From CAZHVS01 sp964536015 (lineage in GTDB: Bacteria > Bacteroidota > Ignavibacteria > Ignavibacteriales > Ignavibacteriaceae): 64,000 bases of DNA. The number at the start of each line of letters is the position of its first letter. Position 1 is the stretch's first letter. This document shows, piece after piece, positions 54,226 to 63,980 of this stretch. The notes beneath the pieces were generated by a model. That model was not told where the DNA came from. It ran no database searches and saw nothing but the letters and a program-made list of their open reading frames with translations. The DNA is taken from NCBI GenBank assembly GCA_964536015.1, contig CAZHVS010000013.1, positions 1-64,000 on the forward strand, written 5' to 3'. Position numbers and translations under genes: made by a program.

Positions 54226-56829
54226 ATGTCAGAAATTCCAAAAGCTTACGATCCCTTACAAGTTGAAGATAAATGGTATTCTTACTGGGAAGAGAAAAAT
54301 CTTTTCCATTCAGAAGTAGATAAAAATAAAATTCCCTATACAATTGTAATTCCCCCGCCAAATATTACTGGTGGACTAACAATGGGACACATCTTAAATA
54401 ATTCTTTGCAGGATATTTTAATTCGGTTAAAAAGAATGCAGGGATATAATGCTTGCTGGGTTCCTGGAACAGATCATGCTTCCATTGCAACAGAAAAAAA
54501 AGTTGCAGATATGCTGCGAGATAAAGGTATTCACAAACAAGACATTTCTCGTGAAGAATTTCTTGAACATTGCTGGGAGTGGAAAAATAAATACGGTGGA
54601 ATTATTCTAAAACAACTCAGGAAACTGGGCGTTAGCTGTGATTGGGAAAGACTCCGTTTTACGATGGACAAAGAATATTATGAACTTGTAATTAAAACAT
54701 TCGTCGAACTATATCGTGAAGGTAAAATTTATCGCGGGAAAAGATTAGTAAACTGGTGTCCCGCTTCCAAATCGGCAATTTCAGATGAAGAAGTAATTCC
54801 TAAATCGGTAAATGGAAAGATTTGGTACTTAAAATATCCTGTGAAAAATAGTAATGAATTCATTGTTGTTGCCACTACCCGTCCTGAGACAATGCTCGGA
54901 GATACAGGAATTGCAGTAAATCCACACGATAAAAGATATAAAAATCTTGTAGGAAAAACAGTTGTACTTCCAATAGTAAACAGAGATATTCCAATTGTTG
55001 AAGATTATTATGTAGAAAAAGAATTCGGAACAGGTGCCGTGAAAGTTACTCCCGCTCACGATTTTAATGATTACGAAATAGGAATTAGGCATAATCTTGC
55101 TATCATAAACATTTTTAATCCAGATGCTTCCACAAATGAAAATGTTCCAAAAGAATTTCAAAATCTTGATAGATATGAAGCAAGAAAAAGAGTAGTTGCT
55201 AAATTTGAAGAACTCGGTCTACTTGAAAAAATTGAAGATTATCAGAATAATGTTGGTTACTCTGATAGAGGCGGTGTTCCTATTGAGCCTTACCTCTCTG
55301 AACAATGGTTCATTAAAATGGAAGAAATTTCTAAGCCAGCAGTAAAAGTTGTTGAAGAAGGACAAATTAAATTTCATCCTGCTCACTGGAAAAAAACCTA
55401 TGAACACTGGATGAACGGAATAAAAGATTGGTGTATATCAAGACAATTGTGGTGGGGACATCGTATTCCAGTATGGTATCATAAAGAAACAAACAAAATT
55501 TATTGCGATGTAAAACCGCCTGCTGATATAGAAAATTATGTTCAGGATGAAGATGTGCTTGATACTTGGGCTTCAAGCTGGTTATGGGCACACGGAGTTT
55601 TTAAAACTGAAGAAGACGTTAATTATTATTACCCAACAGATACATTAATAACAGCACCTGATATAATTTTCTTCTGGGTGGCAAGAATGATAATGGCAGG
55701 AATGCATATTTATAATAAAATTCCTTTTAAAGATGTTTATTTCACAAGCATTATAAGAGATCAGCAAGGAAGAAAAATGAGCAAATCTCTCGGCAACTCT
55801 CCTGATCCTCTTGAGGTAATTAAAACTTACGGAGCAGATGCATTACGATTTACAATTATTTATCTTGCACCTTTAGGACAGGATGTTTTATTCAGTGAAA
55901 GCAAATGTGAAATCGGAAGAAATTTTGCAAATAAAATATGGAATGCCGGTAGATTTCTTCTGATGAATAAAGAAGAGATTGATAATGATGTTGATTTGAA
56001 TTATGGTGAAGATTTTGTTGATGCGTGGATAAATTCAAGATTAAACCAGACATTAAAAGAACTTGATTCTGTAATTGATAAATTTGAAATAAACCAGGCA
56101 ACTAAAATTATTTATGCTTTTGTTTGGAATGATTTCTGCGATTGGTATGTAGAGCTGATAAAAATCAAACTTCATTCTGATGACAAAAAAATTAAATATG
56201 CTGCTTTGAAACGTGCATTAAATATTTTCGAAAATCTGTTAAAAATTGTACATCCATATATGCCTTTTATTACTGAAGAACTGTGGCATTTAATTGATAA
56301 AAGAAACGAAGGAGAGAGTATTTCAATTTCGCAATATCCGGTATTAAATGAAAATTTTATTAACAATTCTGCAGAAAAAGAAATGGAATTTTTACAGGAT
56401 ATAATTACTGCAATTAGAAACATCAGAGGTGAAATGAATATTCCTCCTTCAAGGTTTTTGAAAATCTTTTTAAAAACTGATTCAATCACAAATGAAAAAC
56501 TAGAATACATTAAAAAACTTACTCGAGCGGAAGAGATAATAATAAATTCTCAAATAACAAAAGTATCCAAAAGTGCTTCGGCAGTCGTTAAAGGTTGTGA
56601 ATTGTATATTCCACTAGAAGGATTAATTGATTTAGATGTTGAAAGAACAAGGCTTCAAAAGGAAATTCAAAGAATTGAAATCGCTCTGGTAGGCGTTGAG
56701 AAAAAGCTTTCGAATGAAAACTTTGTGAAAAATGCTAAATCGGAAGTTGTGGAACTTGAACAAAAGAAAAAATTCGATTGGCAGGAAAAATTAATTAAAC
56801 TTAAAGAAATTTTGACTAACCTGAGTTAG
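54226..56829 (+). CDS. valS: Valyl-tRNA synthetase
   Basis: 867 aa, class Ia synthetase that charges tRNA(Val). The ATP-binding HIGH-type motif reads TMGH (in PPPNITGGLTMGHILN, residues ~44-59), with Thr in place of the first His. The second ATP motif is KMSKS (in GRKMSKSLGNSPDP). WCPASKSAISDEEV and TTRPETMLGDT belong to the editing domain that removes mischarged Thr. The C-terminus is a basic coiled coil (~795-867; QKEIQRIEIALVGVEKKLS) that grips the tRNA elbow. The downstream glycosidase gene starts 4 bp after the stop, an unusual pairing of an essential enzyme with secreted cargo. Confidence 0.97.
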   Translation: MSEIPKAYDPLQVEDKWYSYWEEKNLFHSEVDKNKIPYTIVIPPPNITGGLTMGHILNNSLQDILIRLKRMQGYNACWVPGTDHASIATEKKVADMLRDKGIHKQDISREEFLEHCWEWKNKYGGIILKQLRKLGVSCDWERLRFTMDKEYYELVIKTFVELYREGKIYRGKRLVNWCPASKSAISDEEVIPKSVNGKIWYLKYPVKNSNEFIVVATTRPETMLGDTGIAVNPHDKRYKNLVGKTVVLPIVNRDIPIVEDYYVEKEFGTGAVKVTPAHDFNDYEIGIRHNLAIINIFNPDASTNENVPKEFQNLDRYEARKRVVAKFEELGLLEKIEDYQNNVGYSDRGGVPIEPYLSEQWFIKMEEISKPAVKVVEEGQIKFHPAHWKKTYEHWMNGIKDWCISRQLWWGHRIPVWYHKETNKIYCDVKPPADIENYVQDEDVLDTWASSWLWAHGVFKTEEDVNYYYPTDTLITAPDIIFFWVARMIMAGMHIYNKIPFKDVYFTSIIRDQQGRKMSKSLGNSPDPLEVIKTYGADALRFTIIYLAPLGQDVLFSESKCEIGRNFANKIWNAGRFLLMNKEEIDNDVDLNYGEDFVDAWINSRLNQTLKELDSVIDKFEINQATKIIYAFVWNDFCDWYVELIKIKLHSDDKKIKYAALKRALNIFENLLKIVHPYMPFITEELWHLIDKRNEGESISISQYPVLNENFINNSAEKEMEFLQDIITAIRNIRGEMNIPPSRFLKIFLKTDSITNEKLEYIKKLTRAEEIIINSQITKVSKSASAVVKGCELYIPLEGLIDLDVERTRLQKEIQRIEIALVGVEKKLSNENFVKNAKSEVVELEQKKKFDWQEKLIKLKEILTNLS

Positions 56830-56833
56830 TAAT

Positions 56834-58495
56834 ATGAAAAAAATTCTTGCAATAATTATTTTGATTTCGCTTTCATCCGCACAAGCTCAATCAACAATAT
56901 CATGGACAAATATTTCTTCATCCTATAATCTTCCTGATGGAGTAAAAATATTTTCAGGGACAAGATCAACTCCGGTTCTTAAAGCCTGGTATATTGATGT
57001 TGATTTAAATAAAAATAATCTCGGAATAAAAGCTTATTTAAATCCAGTTGGAAAAGAATCTCTGACAAATTTTTCACAAAGATTTAACACAATTGCTTCA
57101 ATCAATGGTGGATATTTTGATGTATCTTCCGGGACATCTTATTCTGCAGTCGTTCAACCAGATGTAGTCCTCAGCAAAAATATTAATTCGGTCGTAAGAG
57201 ATAGTAAAACGTACTACCTAACAAGAAGTTTTTTTGGTATAAAAGACACACGCGAACTTGCAGTAGATTGGATATATCATTTCGGTAGTCGTGTAATAGA
57301 CATTTATAGATATCAGGACCCAACACCAAATTCGCCCGGTAATCCTGCACCTTCTCCAAATGTTTTAAATGGTTCACAATATTATGAGTTATTAACAGGG
57401 ATTGGTGGTGGTCCAACATTGGTTAAAAATTCACAGAGTCGAATTACATACGATGAAGAAGTTTTTTTTGGTTCTGGTGTAGGTCTAACAAATGGTGACC
57501 CAAGAACTGCTGTCGGATATACTGCCAACAATCACGTTATAATGTTCGTTGCAGATGGAAGACAAACCGGAATAAGCGAAGGAGTAAGTCTAACAGAGTT
57601 GTCCCAAATTATGATTAATCTTGGTTGCAAAGAAGCAATGAACCTTGATGGTGGCGGTTCTACAACAATGGCTGTAAGAAACACCTTAATAAATACACCA
57701 TCTGATGGAAGTCAAAGATTGATTCCAACAATGCTTGCAGTCGTAAATATAGATTCAATTCCTTTATTACCAAAACCTTATCTCAATAAAAAAATTGATA
57801 CAGGTGATAGCAGCGATTGCTTAACGTTTGGAAACTGGCAGACTGCATATATTTCTGGTTTCTGGGGAAATACCCCTTCAATTGCTGCTCCCGGTGGTAA
57901 TGGAAATAATTATGTTGTATTTAATCTTAACCTGCCTAAAAGTGGATTATATGATGTTTTTATGTGGTGGGTTGCAGCTACTAATCGCGCAAAAAATACA
58001 CCTATTATAATTAAACATAAATTTGGAACTGATACAATTAGAGTAAACCAGAACATTAATGGAACTAAGTGGAACAAAATTGGCACATTTACATTTAATG
58101 GCAATACCAGCGATCAATTAATAATTTCCAATACAGGCGTTGCATTAGATTCATTTATTGTTGCTGATGCTTTAAGAATACTTTCTTACGATAGTACTTT
58201 AAATAATATTGAAACAAATATTTCTCTACCGGTTTCATCACAATTATTTCAAAATTATCCAAATCCTTTTAACCCCGAAACCTTCATCAGATACAGTGTT
58301 ACTGAAAACTCTTTTGTAAGAATAAAAATTTTTAATTTGGTTGGTTCTAAAATTTCAGAACTGGAGAATTCAATCAAATCTCCTGGAGTATATGAAATTA
58401 AATTCACTGCTGATAATCTTCAAAGTGGTATATATTTCTATCAACTGCAGTGTGGAAATGTGATAGAGACCAAAAAGATGCTTCTGTTAAAATAA
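56834..58495 (+). CDS. Secreted phosphodiester glycosidase (NAGPA-like) with golvesin-type domain and T9SS tail
   Basis: 553 aa. The signal peptide ends SSAQAQ. Residues ~50-315 match the NAGPA/DUF2233 fold: IASINGGYFDV, DPRTAVGYT, VIMFVADGR, and AMNLDGGGSTTM, which holds the conserved Asp-Gly-Gly-Gly core of the active site. Human NAGPA removes GlcNAc from a phosphodiester; bacterial relatives are thought to act on cell-wall or exopolysaccharide phosphodiesters. Residues ~325-455 resemble golvesin/xly-type sugar-binding modules (FGNWQTAYISGFWG, YDVFMWWVA, VADALRIL). The tail is FQNYPNPFNP, ending KKMLLLK. It is 4 bp downstream of valS and so depends on its transcript unless an internal promoter exists. 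Confidence 0.88.
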   Translation: MKKILAIIILISLSSAQAQSTISWTNISSSYNLPDGVKIFSGTRSTPVLKAWYIDVDLNKNNLGIKAYLNPVGKESLTNFSQRFNTIASINGGYFDVSSGTSYSAVVQPDVVLSKNINSVVRDSKTYYLTRSFFGIKDTRELAVDWIYHFGSRVIDIYRYQDPTPNSPGNPAPSPNVLNGSQYYELLTGIGGGPTLVKNSQSRITYDEEVFFGSGVGLTNGDPRTAVGYTANNHVIMFVADGRQTGISEGVSLTELSQIMINLGCKEAMNLDGGGSTTMAVRNTLINTPSDGSQRLIPTMLAVVNIDSIPLLPKPYLNKKIDTGDSSDCLTFGNWQTAYISGFWGNTPSIAAPGGNGNNYVVFNLNLPKSGLYDVFMWWVAATNRAKNTPIIIKHKFGTDTIRVNQNINGTKWNKIGTFTFNGNTSDQLIISNTGVALDSFIVADALRILSYDSTLNNIETNISLPVSSQLFQNYPNPFNPETFIRYSVTENSFVRIKIFNLVGSKISELENSIKSPGVYEIKFTADNLQSGIYFYQLQCGNVIETKKMLLLK

Positions 58496-58584
58496 TTTCG
58501 TTATTTTTTTGAAATTATTCTAACATTTTTTTGTATTTTAATTCAAGATGATTTTTATTCATTATTATTTTCTATGAGGCTATT

Positions 58585-60969
58585 ATGAAAAAGTATTTTT
58601 ACATTTTATTTTTATTAATTTTCTCGATCTCCATTTTTCCACAGCCAATGTATTTACTTAATAATTCAGATTTAGTACAAGTTCCATCAATTTATCAAGA
58701 TAAAATTCTCTCAGGTGAATTATTAATGAAAGTTAGCGAGAAACTTTATGCAAAGAGGAATCATTTGAGTATTGATAATCCTGGTTATTCTATTGTCATT
58801 ATTTATTTTGATAAATATCCATCCACAGAACAACTAGATGCCTTAAAACAACTTGAAATAAAATATTATCCCGAAACCTGGACACCGCCTCTTGAGAATC
58901 ATCCTTATGGTTTTATGATTGCAATGATACCGATTGAAAAATTTGTTGATGCTCTCTCATTACCATTTGTATTAAAAATGGATACCGGAGAAAGACAAAG
59001 CTATCCAATGAATAATGAAGCAGTAAGAAAAACAAAAACGGATTCCGTTTGGTTGAAAGGATATACTGGAACAGGAATTAAAGTAGCAATTTTAGATTCC
59101 GGTTGTGATACAGAACCGACTCATTCAGACTTACCGGCAACAATCCAGAAAAGAGATTATTCAAACTACCCGACTTCAATTGATGATAATGTTGAAAATA
59201 CAGTGAGTGGACACGGAACGCATGTAACAGGAAGTGTCCTTGGAAGAGGTGTACTTTCGACCGGTAATATAGGTAACGGAGGAAGTCCTTATAAAGGAAC
59301 TGCTCCTAACGCAAGTTTGGTTTTTCTAAAAATTGGAAGCGATGCTACTTCAGGTGCTTCAAGTTCTGCTATGATTGCATCAATGCACGCCGCTGTTGAT
59401 ACCTTTGGTGCAAACCTTCTTTCAATGAGTTATGGTGGATGGTATGCTTATCACGATGGTTCATCAAGTGAAGAACAGACTGTCGATTGGGTTTATGCAA
59501 GTGGTAAACCATTTTTATTGTCCGCTGGAAATGAAGGAGCAAGTAATAGACATTATTCAGGTACTGTTGCGGGTGGCAGTACAACAGACTTTATTCAGGT
59601 TAATGTAACTGGAGCTGGTACTACTACTGCATTATATTTCAATCTAGTTTGGGCTGATGGCATTGGGACGAGAAATGGCTTGACGCTTTCTTACTATAAT
59701 TCTTCATACACACTTCTTACAAACACAACAATTTTTACTACTACAGAAAGCCCAAGAGGAACAGAATCTCAATATTCCTATTATAATGTTTACGTTCCAT
59801 CTGGAAATAGTACTTTTTATCTTAAAGTAACAAATCCTTCTGGAACTAGTCAGGATTTCCATATTTATGAAACCTGGAATGATGGAAAAGTAAAGTTCAA
59901 TTCACCAGATCCTTTTTATACAATTGGTCAACCTTCATCTGCTGATAATGGTTTCTCAGTTGGAGCATGGACTTCAAGATCATCATGGACAGATTATTCC
60001 GGTAGTTTTTGGACTTATGGCTTTACACAAGATGATATAGCTCCATTTTCAAGCAGAGGACCAAGAATTGACGGAACAATAATGCCAAAAATAGCTTCTC
60101 CCGGTAGTGTAATAATATCCATAAGAGATAGAGATGTCTATACATCAACAAGTGCTTTTTGGGTGGATAATGATGGAACAATTGGTTCCGGAGGAACAGA
60201 TTATTATGTAATGCAAGGAACAAGCATGGCTACTCCTATTTGTGCAGGATGTGTTGCATTAATGTTAAATAAAATGCCTACTGCAACTCCATTACAAATA
60301 TATAACGCATTAAAAAACAACACTGATGCCACTGGTTTTATGAGTACTCTTCCAAATAACACCTGGGGATATGGTAAATTGAATGTCAACAAAGCAATTG
60401 AGGATGCTGCTTTACCTGTTGAGCTTGTATCTTTTAATGCCGTTTTACAGAATAAAATGATATTGTTAAAATGGATTACGGCAAATGAAGTAAACAGTTA
60501 TGGATTCGAGATAGAAAAATCTGTTGATAATGTAAACTGGACAAAGATTGGATTTGTAAACGCAAATGGGAATAGTAATTCACGAAAGAATTATTCCTTC
60601 TTAGATTTTAGTATAAATGGTGAAAAAATTCATTACAGATTAAAACAAATCGATAATGATGGTAACTTTTCTTTATCAAATATCGTTTCAGTAGAGACTT
60701 CTATAACTGAATTTACATTGGAACAGAATTTCCCTAATCCTTTTAATAACCAAACAAAGATTAAATATTCAGTCCCTATTCAAAGTAAAGTTCAACTTAT
60801 TGTGATGAATATGCTTGGCGAAACAGTAAAAGAAATCGTTAACGACGAACAAAATCCTGGTAATTATGAAATAAATTTTTCTACAAACGATTTATCATCA
60901 GGAATTTATTTTTATAAACTTACAGCTAATAATTTTTCATCAATAAAGAAATTTATTTTATTAAAATAA
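58585..60969 (+). CDS. Secreted subtilisin-like serine protease (S8) with T9SS tail
   Basis: 794 aa. Signal peptide ends IFPQ. An I9-like propeptide (~25-135) precedes the catalytic domain. The triad is D171 (VAILDSG), H210 (GHGTHVTG) and S547 (QGTSMATP), with N in SAGNEG as the oxyanion residue. A ~130-residue beta-sandwich insert (FIQVNVTGAGTTTALYFNLVW ... YLKVTNPSG), a PPC-like domain, lies between His and Ser, as in some kumamolysin/S8 relatives of this phylum. A spacer (VELVSFNAVLQNKMILLKW) leads to the sorting domain (EQNFPNPFNN, a slightly altered motif; ends KKFILLK). Extracellular protein degradation. It has its own GAGG ribosome site 85 bp after the previous gene. Confidence 0.92.
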   Translation: MKKYFYILFLLIFSISIFPQPMYLLNNSDLVQVPSIYQDKILSGELLMKVSEKLYAKRNHLSIDNPGYSIVIIYFDKYPSTEQLDALKQLEIKYYPETWTPPLENHPYGFMIAMIPIEKFVDALSLPFVLKMDTGERQSYPMNNEAVRKTKTDSVWLKGYTGTGIKVAILDSGCDTEPTHSDLPATIQKRDYSNYPTSIDDNVENTVSGHGTHVTGSVLGRGVLSTGNIGNGGSPYKGTAPNASLVFLKIGSDATSGASSSAMIASMHAAVDTFGANLLSMSYGGWYAYHDGSSSEEQTVDWVYASGKPFLLSAGNEGASNRHYSGTVAGGSTTDFIQVNVTGAGTTTALYFNLVWADGIGTRNGLTLSYYNSSYTLLTNTTIFTTTESPRGTESQYSYYNVYVPSGNSTFYLKVTNPSGTSQDFHIYETWNDGKVKFNSPDPFYTIGQPSSADNGFSVGAWTSRSSWTDYSGSFWTYGFTQDDIAPFSSRGPRIDGTIMPKIASPGSVIISIRDRDVYTSTSAFWVDNDGTIGSGGTDYYVMQGTSMATPICAGCVALMLNKMPTATPLQIYNALKNNTDATGFMSTLPNNTWGYGKLNVNKAIEDAALPVELVSFNAVLQNKMILLKWITANEVNSYGFEIEKSVDNVNWTKIGFVNANGNSNSRKNYSFLDFSINGEKIHYRLKQIDNDGNFSLSNIVSVETSITEFTLEQNFPNPFNNQTKIKYSVPIQSKVQLIVMNMLGETVKEIVNDEQNPGNYEINFSTNDLSSGIYFYKLTANNFSSIKKFILLK

Positions 60970-60987
60970 ACCTGAGAAAGAAAACTT

Positions 60988-61716
60988 ATGAAAGAAAAAA
61001 ATCCGATAATATTATCCTCCATCATCATTGCAATAGCAATTGTTATTGTGGGGATACTTATATCCTCTGCATGGAGAAACAGCACAAGTGCTAATCAAAC
61101 CATAACAGTTACAGGTTCGGCAAAAAAAGAAATAGTATCCGATCTCGGAATTCTTCGTGGTTCAATTACGGCAAGTGCATCAACTGCAATTGATGCATAC
61201 AGAAAACTAGAAGCACAAAAACCTGTATTGTTAAATTACCTTGCTAATTACGGGTTCACCAAAGATATGGTAAAATTTTTTCCAGCTTATAGCAATCCGG
61301 TATTTGAACTATATGATGGAAGACAAACTAATAATATAATTGCATATAATTATAATCAACGAATCCAGATTCAATCCAATGATGTAAAAAAAATAGCTGA
61401 AATTTCATTAGATATAGCTTCCTTAATTGAAAAGGGTGTAAATTTTGAAGTTGAACAACCTGAATATTATTACACAAAACTTGCCCAGCTTAAAATTGAA
61501 ATTCAATCTGAAGCTGCAAAAGACGCAATGGTAAGAGCAAAAAGAATTGCTCAATCTACTGACAGTGATATAGGCGTATTAAAAAATGCTCGTATGGGTG
61601 TTTTGCAAATTACTCCCAAAAACTCAAATGAAATATCTGATTACGGAATGAATGATGTTTCTGCCATCGAAAAAGAAATTACTGCTGTAGTTAACGTTTC
61701 ATTTGAGATAAGATAA
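60988..61716 (+). CDS. SIMPL domain (DUF541) protein
   Basis: 242 aa. One N-terminal membrane span (~8-27, IILSSIIIAIAIVIVGILIS) anchors it to the inner membrane facing the periplasm. Then comes a SIMPL domain: ITVTGSAKKEIVSDLGILRGSITA, AYRKLEAQKPVLLNYL, NQRIQIQSNDVKKIAEIS and AAKDAMVRAKRIAQ. Homologues (for example E. coli YggE) are linked to oxidative stress, but no biochemical role is fixed. It begins 18 bp after the protease gene, with GAGAAAG upstream, and so is likely co-transcribed. A terminator follows at 61737-61777. Confidence 0.88.
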   Translation: MKEKNPIILSSIIIAIAIVIVGILISSAWRNSTSANQTITVTGSAKKEIVSDLGILRGSITASASTAIDAYRKLEAQKPVLLNYLANYGFTKDMVKFFPAYSNPVFELYDGRQTNNIIAYNYNQRIQIQSNDVKKIAEISLDIASLIEKGVNFEVEQPEYYYTKLAQLKIEIQSEAAKDAMVRAKRIAQSTDSDIGVLKNARMGVLQITPKNSNEISDYGMNDVSAIEKEITAVVNVSFEIR

Positions 61717-61736
61717 TTTTTGCTTTGAACAATTAG

Positions 61737-61777
61737 GGTTTGTTTTTCCGGTTACTAGGGAAAAGCAAACCTTTTTT
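61737..61777 (+). terminator. Intrinsic terminator after the SIMPL gene
   Basis: GGTTTGTTTTTCC (61737-61749) pairs with GGAAAAGCAAACC (61759-61771), with a single G-U type mismatch, followed by T6. Confidence 0.9.
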
Positions 61778-61799
61778 ATTGTTATTTGAATTTTTTTAC

Positions 61800-61831
61800 A
61801 TTGATTGCTGTTTATACTATTTCTAGTTTTG
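61800..61831 (+). promoter_or_regulatory. Bacteroidota-type promoter for the ccsA-like/hemA operon
   Basis: ATTG (61800-61803), a 20-nt spacer, then TAGTTTTG (61824-61831), a full match to TAnnTTTG. Predicted start near 61838, only ~17 nt before the ATG at 61855, so the leader is very short. Confidence 0.6.
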
Positions 61832-61854
61832 CAGAAAATTTCATATAGAAAAGA

Positions 61855-62679
61855 ATGTACACAACTATTCATATTTTTAATTTTATTCTGCCGCTGCTTT
61901 ATGCATCTGGATTCGGAATATATCTTTACGATTTTTTCTTCAACGTGAAGAAGTTAGATCATTTTAAAAGATTAATCCTTTTCCTGTGTATATTTCTTCA
62001 CATTATTTACATTATCATAAGGACATTTATATTTAACCATCCACCAATTACTAATGTTTTTGAAATATTTACAGTGCTTGCTTTTGCAATTAGTTTTTCA
62101 TATTTCATTCTTGAGCTTGTTACTGATGTAAGAGGAACCGGTCCGTTTATTATTATTTTTTCTTTAATCTTTCAGCTAATATCCTCCTTTTTTATAAAAG
62201 ATCTTATAGAAGTTCGTGAAGTACTCAGAAGTAATCTACTTGGGATTCATGTATTTCATGCATTACTTGGCTACTCAGGAATAACAATTTCTGCTGTTTA
62301 TGGATTCTTATATTTGACTTTGTACAAAGATATTAAAAACAATAAATTTGGACTTGTATTTAACCGACTTCCAAATCTTGAGATACTTGAAAAACTGAGT
62401 TATTATTCAGCCGTAATTGGCTTCATTGCATTATCAGTTGCAATAATAATAGGTGTGTTATGGTTACCTATTGCATTTCCAAAATTTTCATACACAGATC
62501 CTAAATTGATTGCTACATTTGTTGTCTGGTTAATGTATGGCATCGGCATCTTTGCAAAAATTTCCGGAAGATGGATTGGTAGAAGAATAGTTATTCTTTC
62601 CATCGTTGGATTCATTATAGCAATTATTTCAACAATAACTACAAACTTTCTTGCAAAAAGTTTCCATTCTTTTTATTGA
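61855..62679 (+). CDS. HemX/CcsA-like eight-span membrane protein
   Basis: 274 aa with about eight hydrophobic spans. It belongs to the cytochrome c assembly protein (CcsA/CcmF/HemX) family: GIHVFHALLGYSGITISAVYGFLYL carries the conserved His of the family, and the span pair around 195-230 corresponds to the region flanking the haem-handling loop. That loop, WGxxWxWD in haem-exporting CcsA/CcmC proteins, reads LPIAFPKFSYTDPK here, so the Trp-rich motif is lost except for the final Asp-Pro-Lys. This points to a HemX-type role, affecting GluTR/haem synthesis, rather than haem export. Support comes from hemA lying 19 bp downstream, as in Bacillus hemAX. It is the first gene of the operon. Confidence 0.82.
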   Translation: MYTTIHIFNFILPLLYASGFGIYLYDFFFNVKKLDHFKRLILFLCIFLHIIYIIIRTFIFNHPPITNVFEIFTVLAFAISFSYFILELVTDVRGTGPFIIIFSLIFQLISSFFIKDLIEVREVLRSNLLGIHVFHALLGYSGITISAVYGFLYLTLYKDIKNNKFGLVFNRLPNLEILEKLSYYSAVIGFIALSVAIIIGVLWLPIAFPKFSYTDPKLIATFVVWLMYGIGIFAKISGRWIGRRIVILSIVGFIIAIISTITTNFLAKSFHSFY

Positions 62680-62698
62680 TGAATTAAGCTCTTAGAAT

Positions 62699-63973
62699 AT
62701 GAACCTTCTTGCAATATCAATAAACCATCGTACTGCCAGTGTAGATATTAGAGAATCTTTTCATCTTAATAATGATGAAATAAAAAATTATCTAAAAGAA
62801 TTAAATGAAAATACTTTTTCTGAAAGTTTTATTATCTCTACCTGCAACAGGACTGAAATTTTTGGAATACCAAAAGATTTAAAAATAAACTATTCTGTTC
62901 TCGAGAAATTTCTTTCAAGTAAAAAAGAAAACATAAAACTGGATGAAAATAATTTTCAAAAATTTTTTTCTTGCTCAGCAATAAATCATTTGTTCCGAGT
63001 TGCTACCGGAATTGATTCTCAACTTATTGGCGATAATCAGATATTTGGACAGGTAAAAGAGTCCTTTCAACTTGCCGAAGAAAATAATTCGGCTGGATTT
63101 CTGTTAAAACGATTATTCGATGCTGTCTCTGTCGTTGGCAAACGAGTAAAAACAGAAACTGCAATAAGTGAAGGAGCAGTTACGGTAAGTTATGCAGCGG
63201 TTCAGTTAATCGAAAAAATATTTTCTAATCTTCATAAAAAATCTGCTATTGTAATTGGCGCAGGTGAAACAGGCGAAATAGCTGCAAAACATCTTCGGGA
63301 TAAAAATATAGGTAAACTTTCAATTACAAACAGAACTTATGAAAGAGCAGAAAAAGTGGCTGATAGCCTGAATGCAGGAATAATTCCATTTTCACATTTC
63401 AAAGAAAATCTTCACGAATTTGATATTGTAATTTCTTCTACTTCATCTCCAGATTTCATTCTAGCAAAAGATGACGTTAAAATTGTAATGAAAAAAAGAC
63501 ATAACCTCGCCACAGTATTTATGGATATTGCAGTTCCACGTGATATAGATCCTTCAATAAAGTCTATTGATAACGTTTTTTATAATGATATTGACTCATT
63601 GAACATAATAGTTGAACAGAATCTATCAAAGCGTAAAGAAGAAATTCCTAAAGTTGAAAAAATAATTCTTGAAGAAATGGTAAACTTTTTTAGCTGGTAC
63701 AATTCTCTTGAAATTGCTCCTACTATAAAAATGATGAGAGATTATTTCGAAGAAATTAGAAATGAGGAAGTGCAAAAACAAATTAACCGATTTAATAAAG
63801 AAGACCAGGAGAAAGTTGAAATTATTACTAAACGAATTATCAATAAAATTTTGCACTCACCAACAGTTACTTTAAAAAAATCTTCAGAAATGGGAGCAGA
63901 TTCTATTGAAGCAATGACTAAAATTGCAATTATACAGGAGATGTTCGGGAAAAATGAAAACAAGAAAGAATAA
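62699..63973 (+). CDS. hemA: Glutamyl-tRNA reductase
   Basis: 424 aa. First enzyme of the C5 pathway; it reduces Glu-tRNA(Glu) to glutamate-1-semialdehyde with NADPH. The N-terminal catalytic domain has STCNRTEIFG with the nucleophile C49. GIDSQLIGDNQIFGQVKESF is the family signature. The NADPH-binding domain has AIVIGAGETGEIAAKHL (~182-198). The C-terminal helical dimerisation domain runs ~320-424. It follows the HemX-like gene by 19 bp and is followed 7 bp later by another start codon, so it lies in a haem operon. Confidence 0.96.
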   Translation: MNLLAISINHRTASVDIRESFHLNNDEIKNYLKELNENTFSESFIISTCNRTEIFGIPKDLKINYSVLEKFLSSKKENIKLDENNFQKFFSCSAINHLFRVATGIDSQLIGDNQIFGQVKESFQLAEENNSAGFLLKRLFDAVSVVGKRVKTETAISEGAVTVSYAAVQLIEKIFSNLHKKSAIVIGAGETGEIAAKHLRDKNIGKLSITNRTYERAEKVADSLNAGIIPFSHFKENLHEFDIVISSTSSPDFILAKDDVKIVMKKRHNLATVFMDIAVPRDIDPSIKSIDNVFYNDIDSLNIIVEQNLSKRKEEIPKVEKIILEEMVNFFSWYNSLEIAPTIKMMRDYFEEIRNEEVQKQINRFNKEDQEKVEIITKRIINKILHSPTVTLKKSSEMGADSIEAMTKIAIIQEMFGKNENKKE

Positions 63974-63980
63974 TCTTTAA

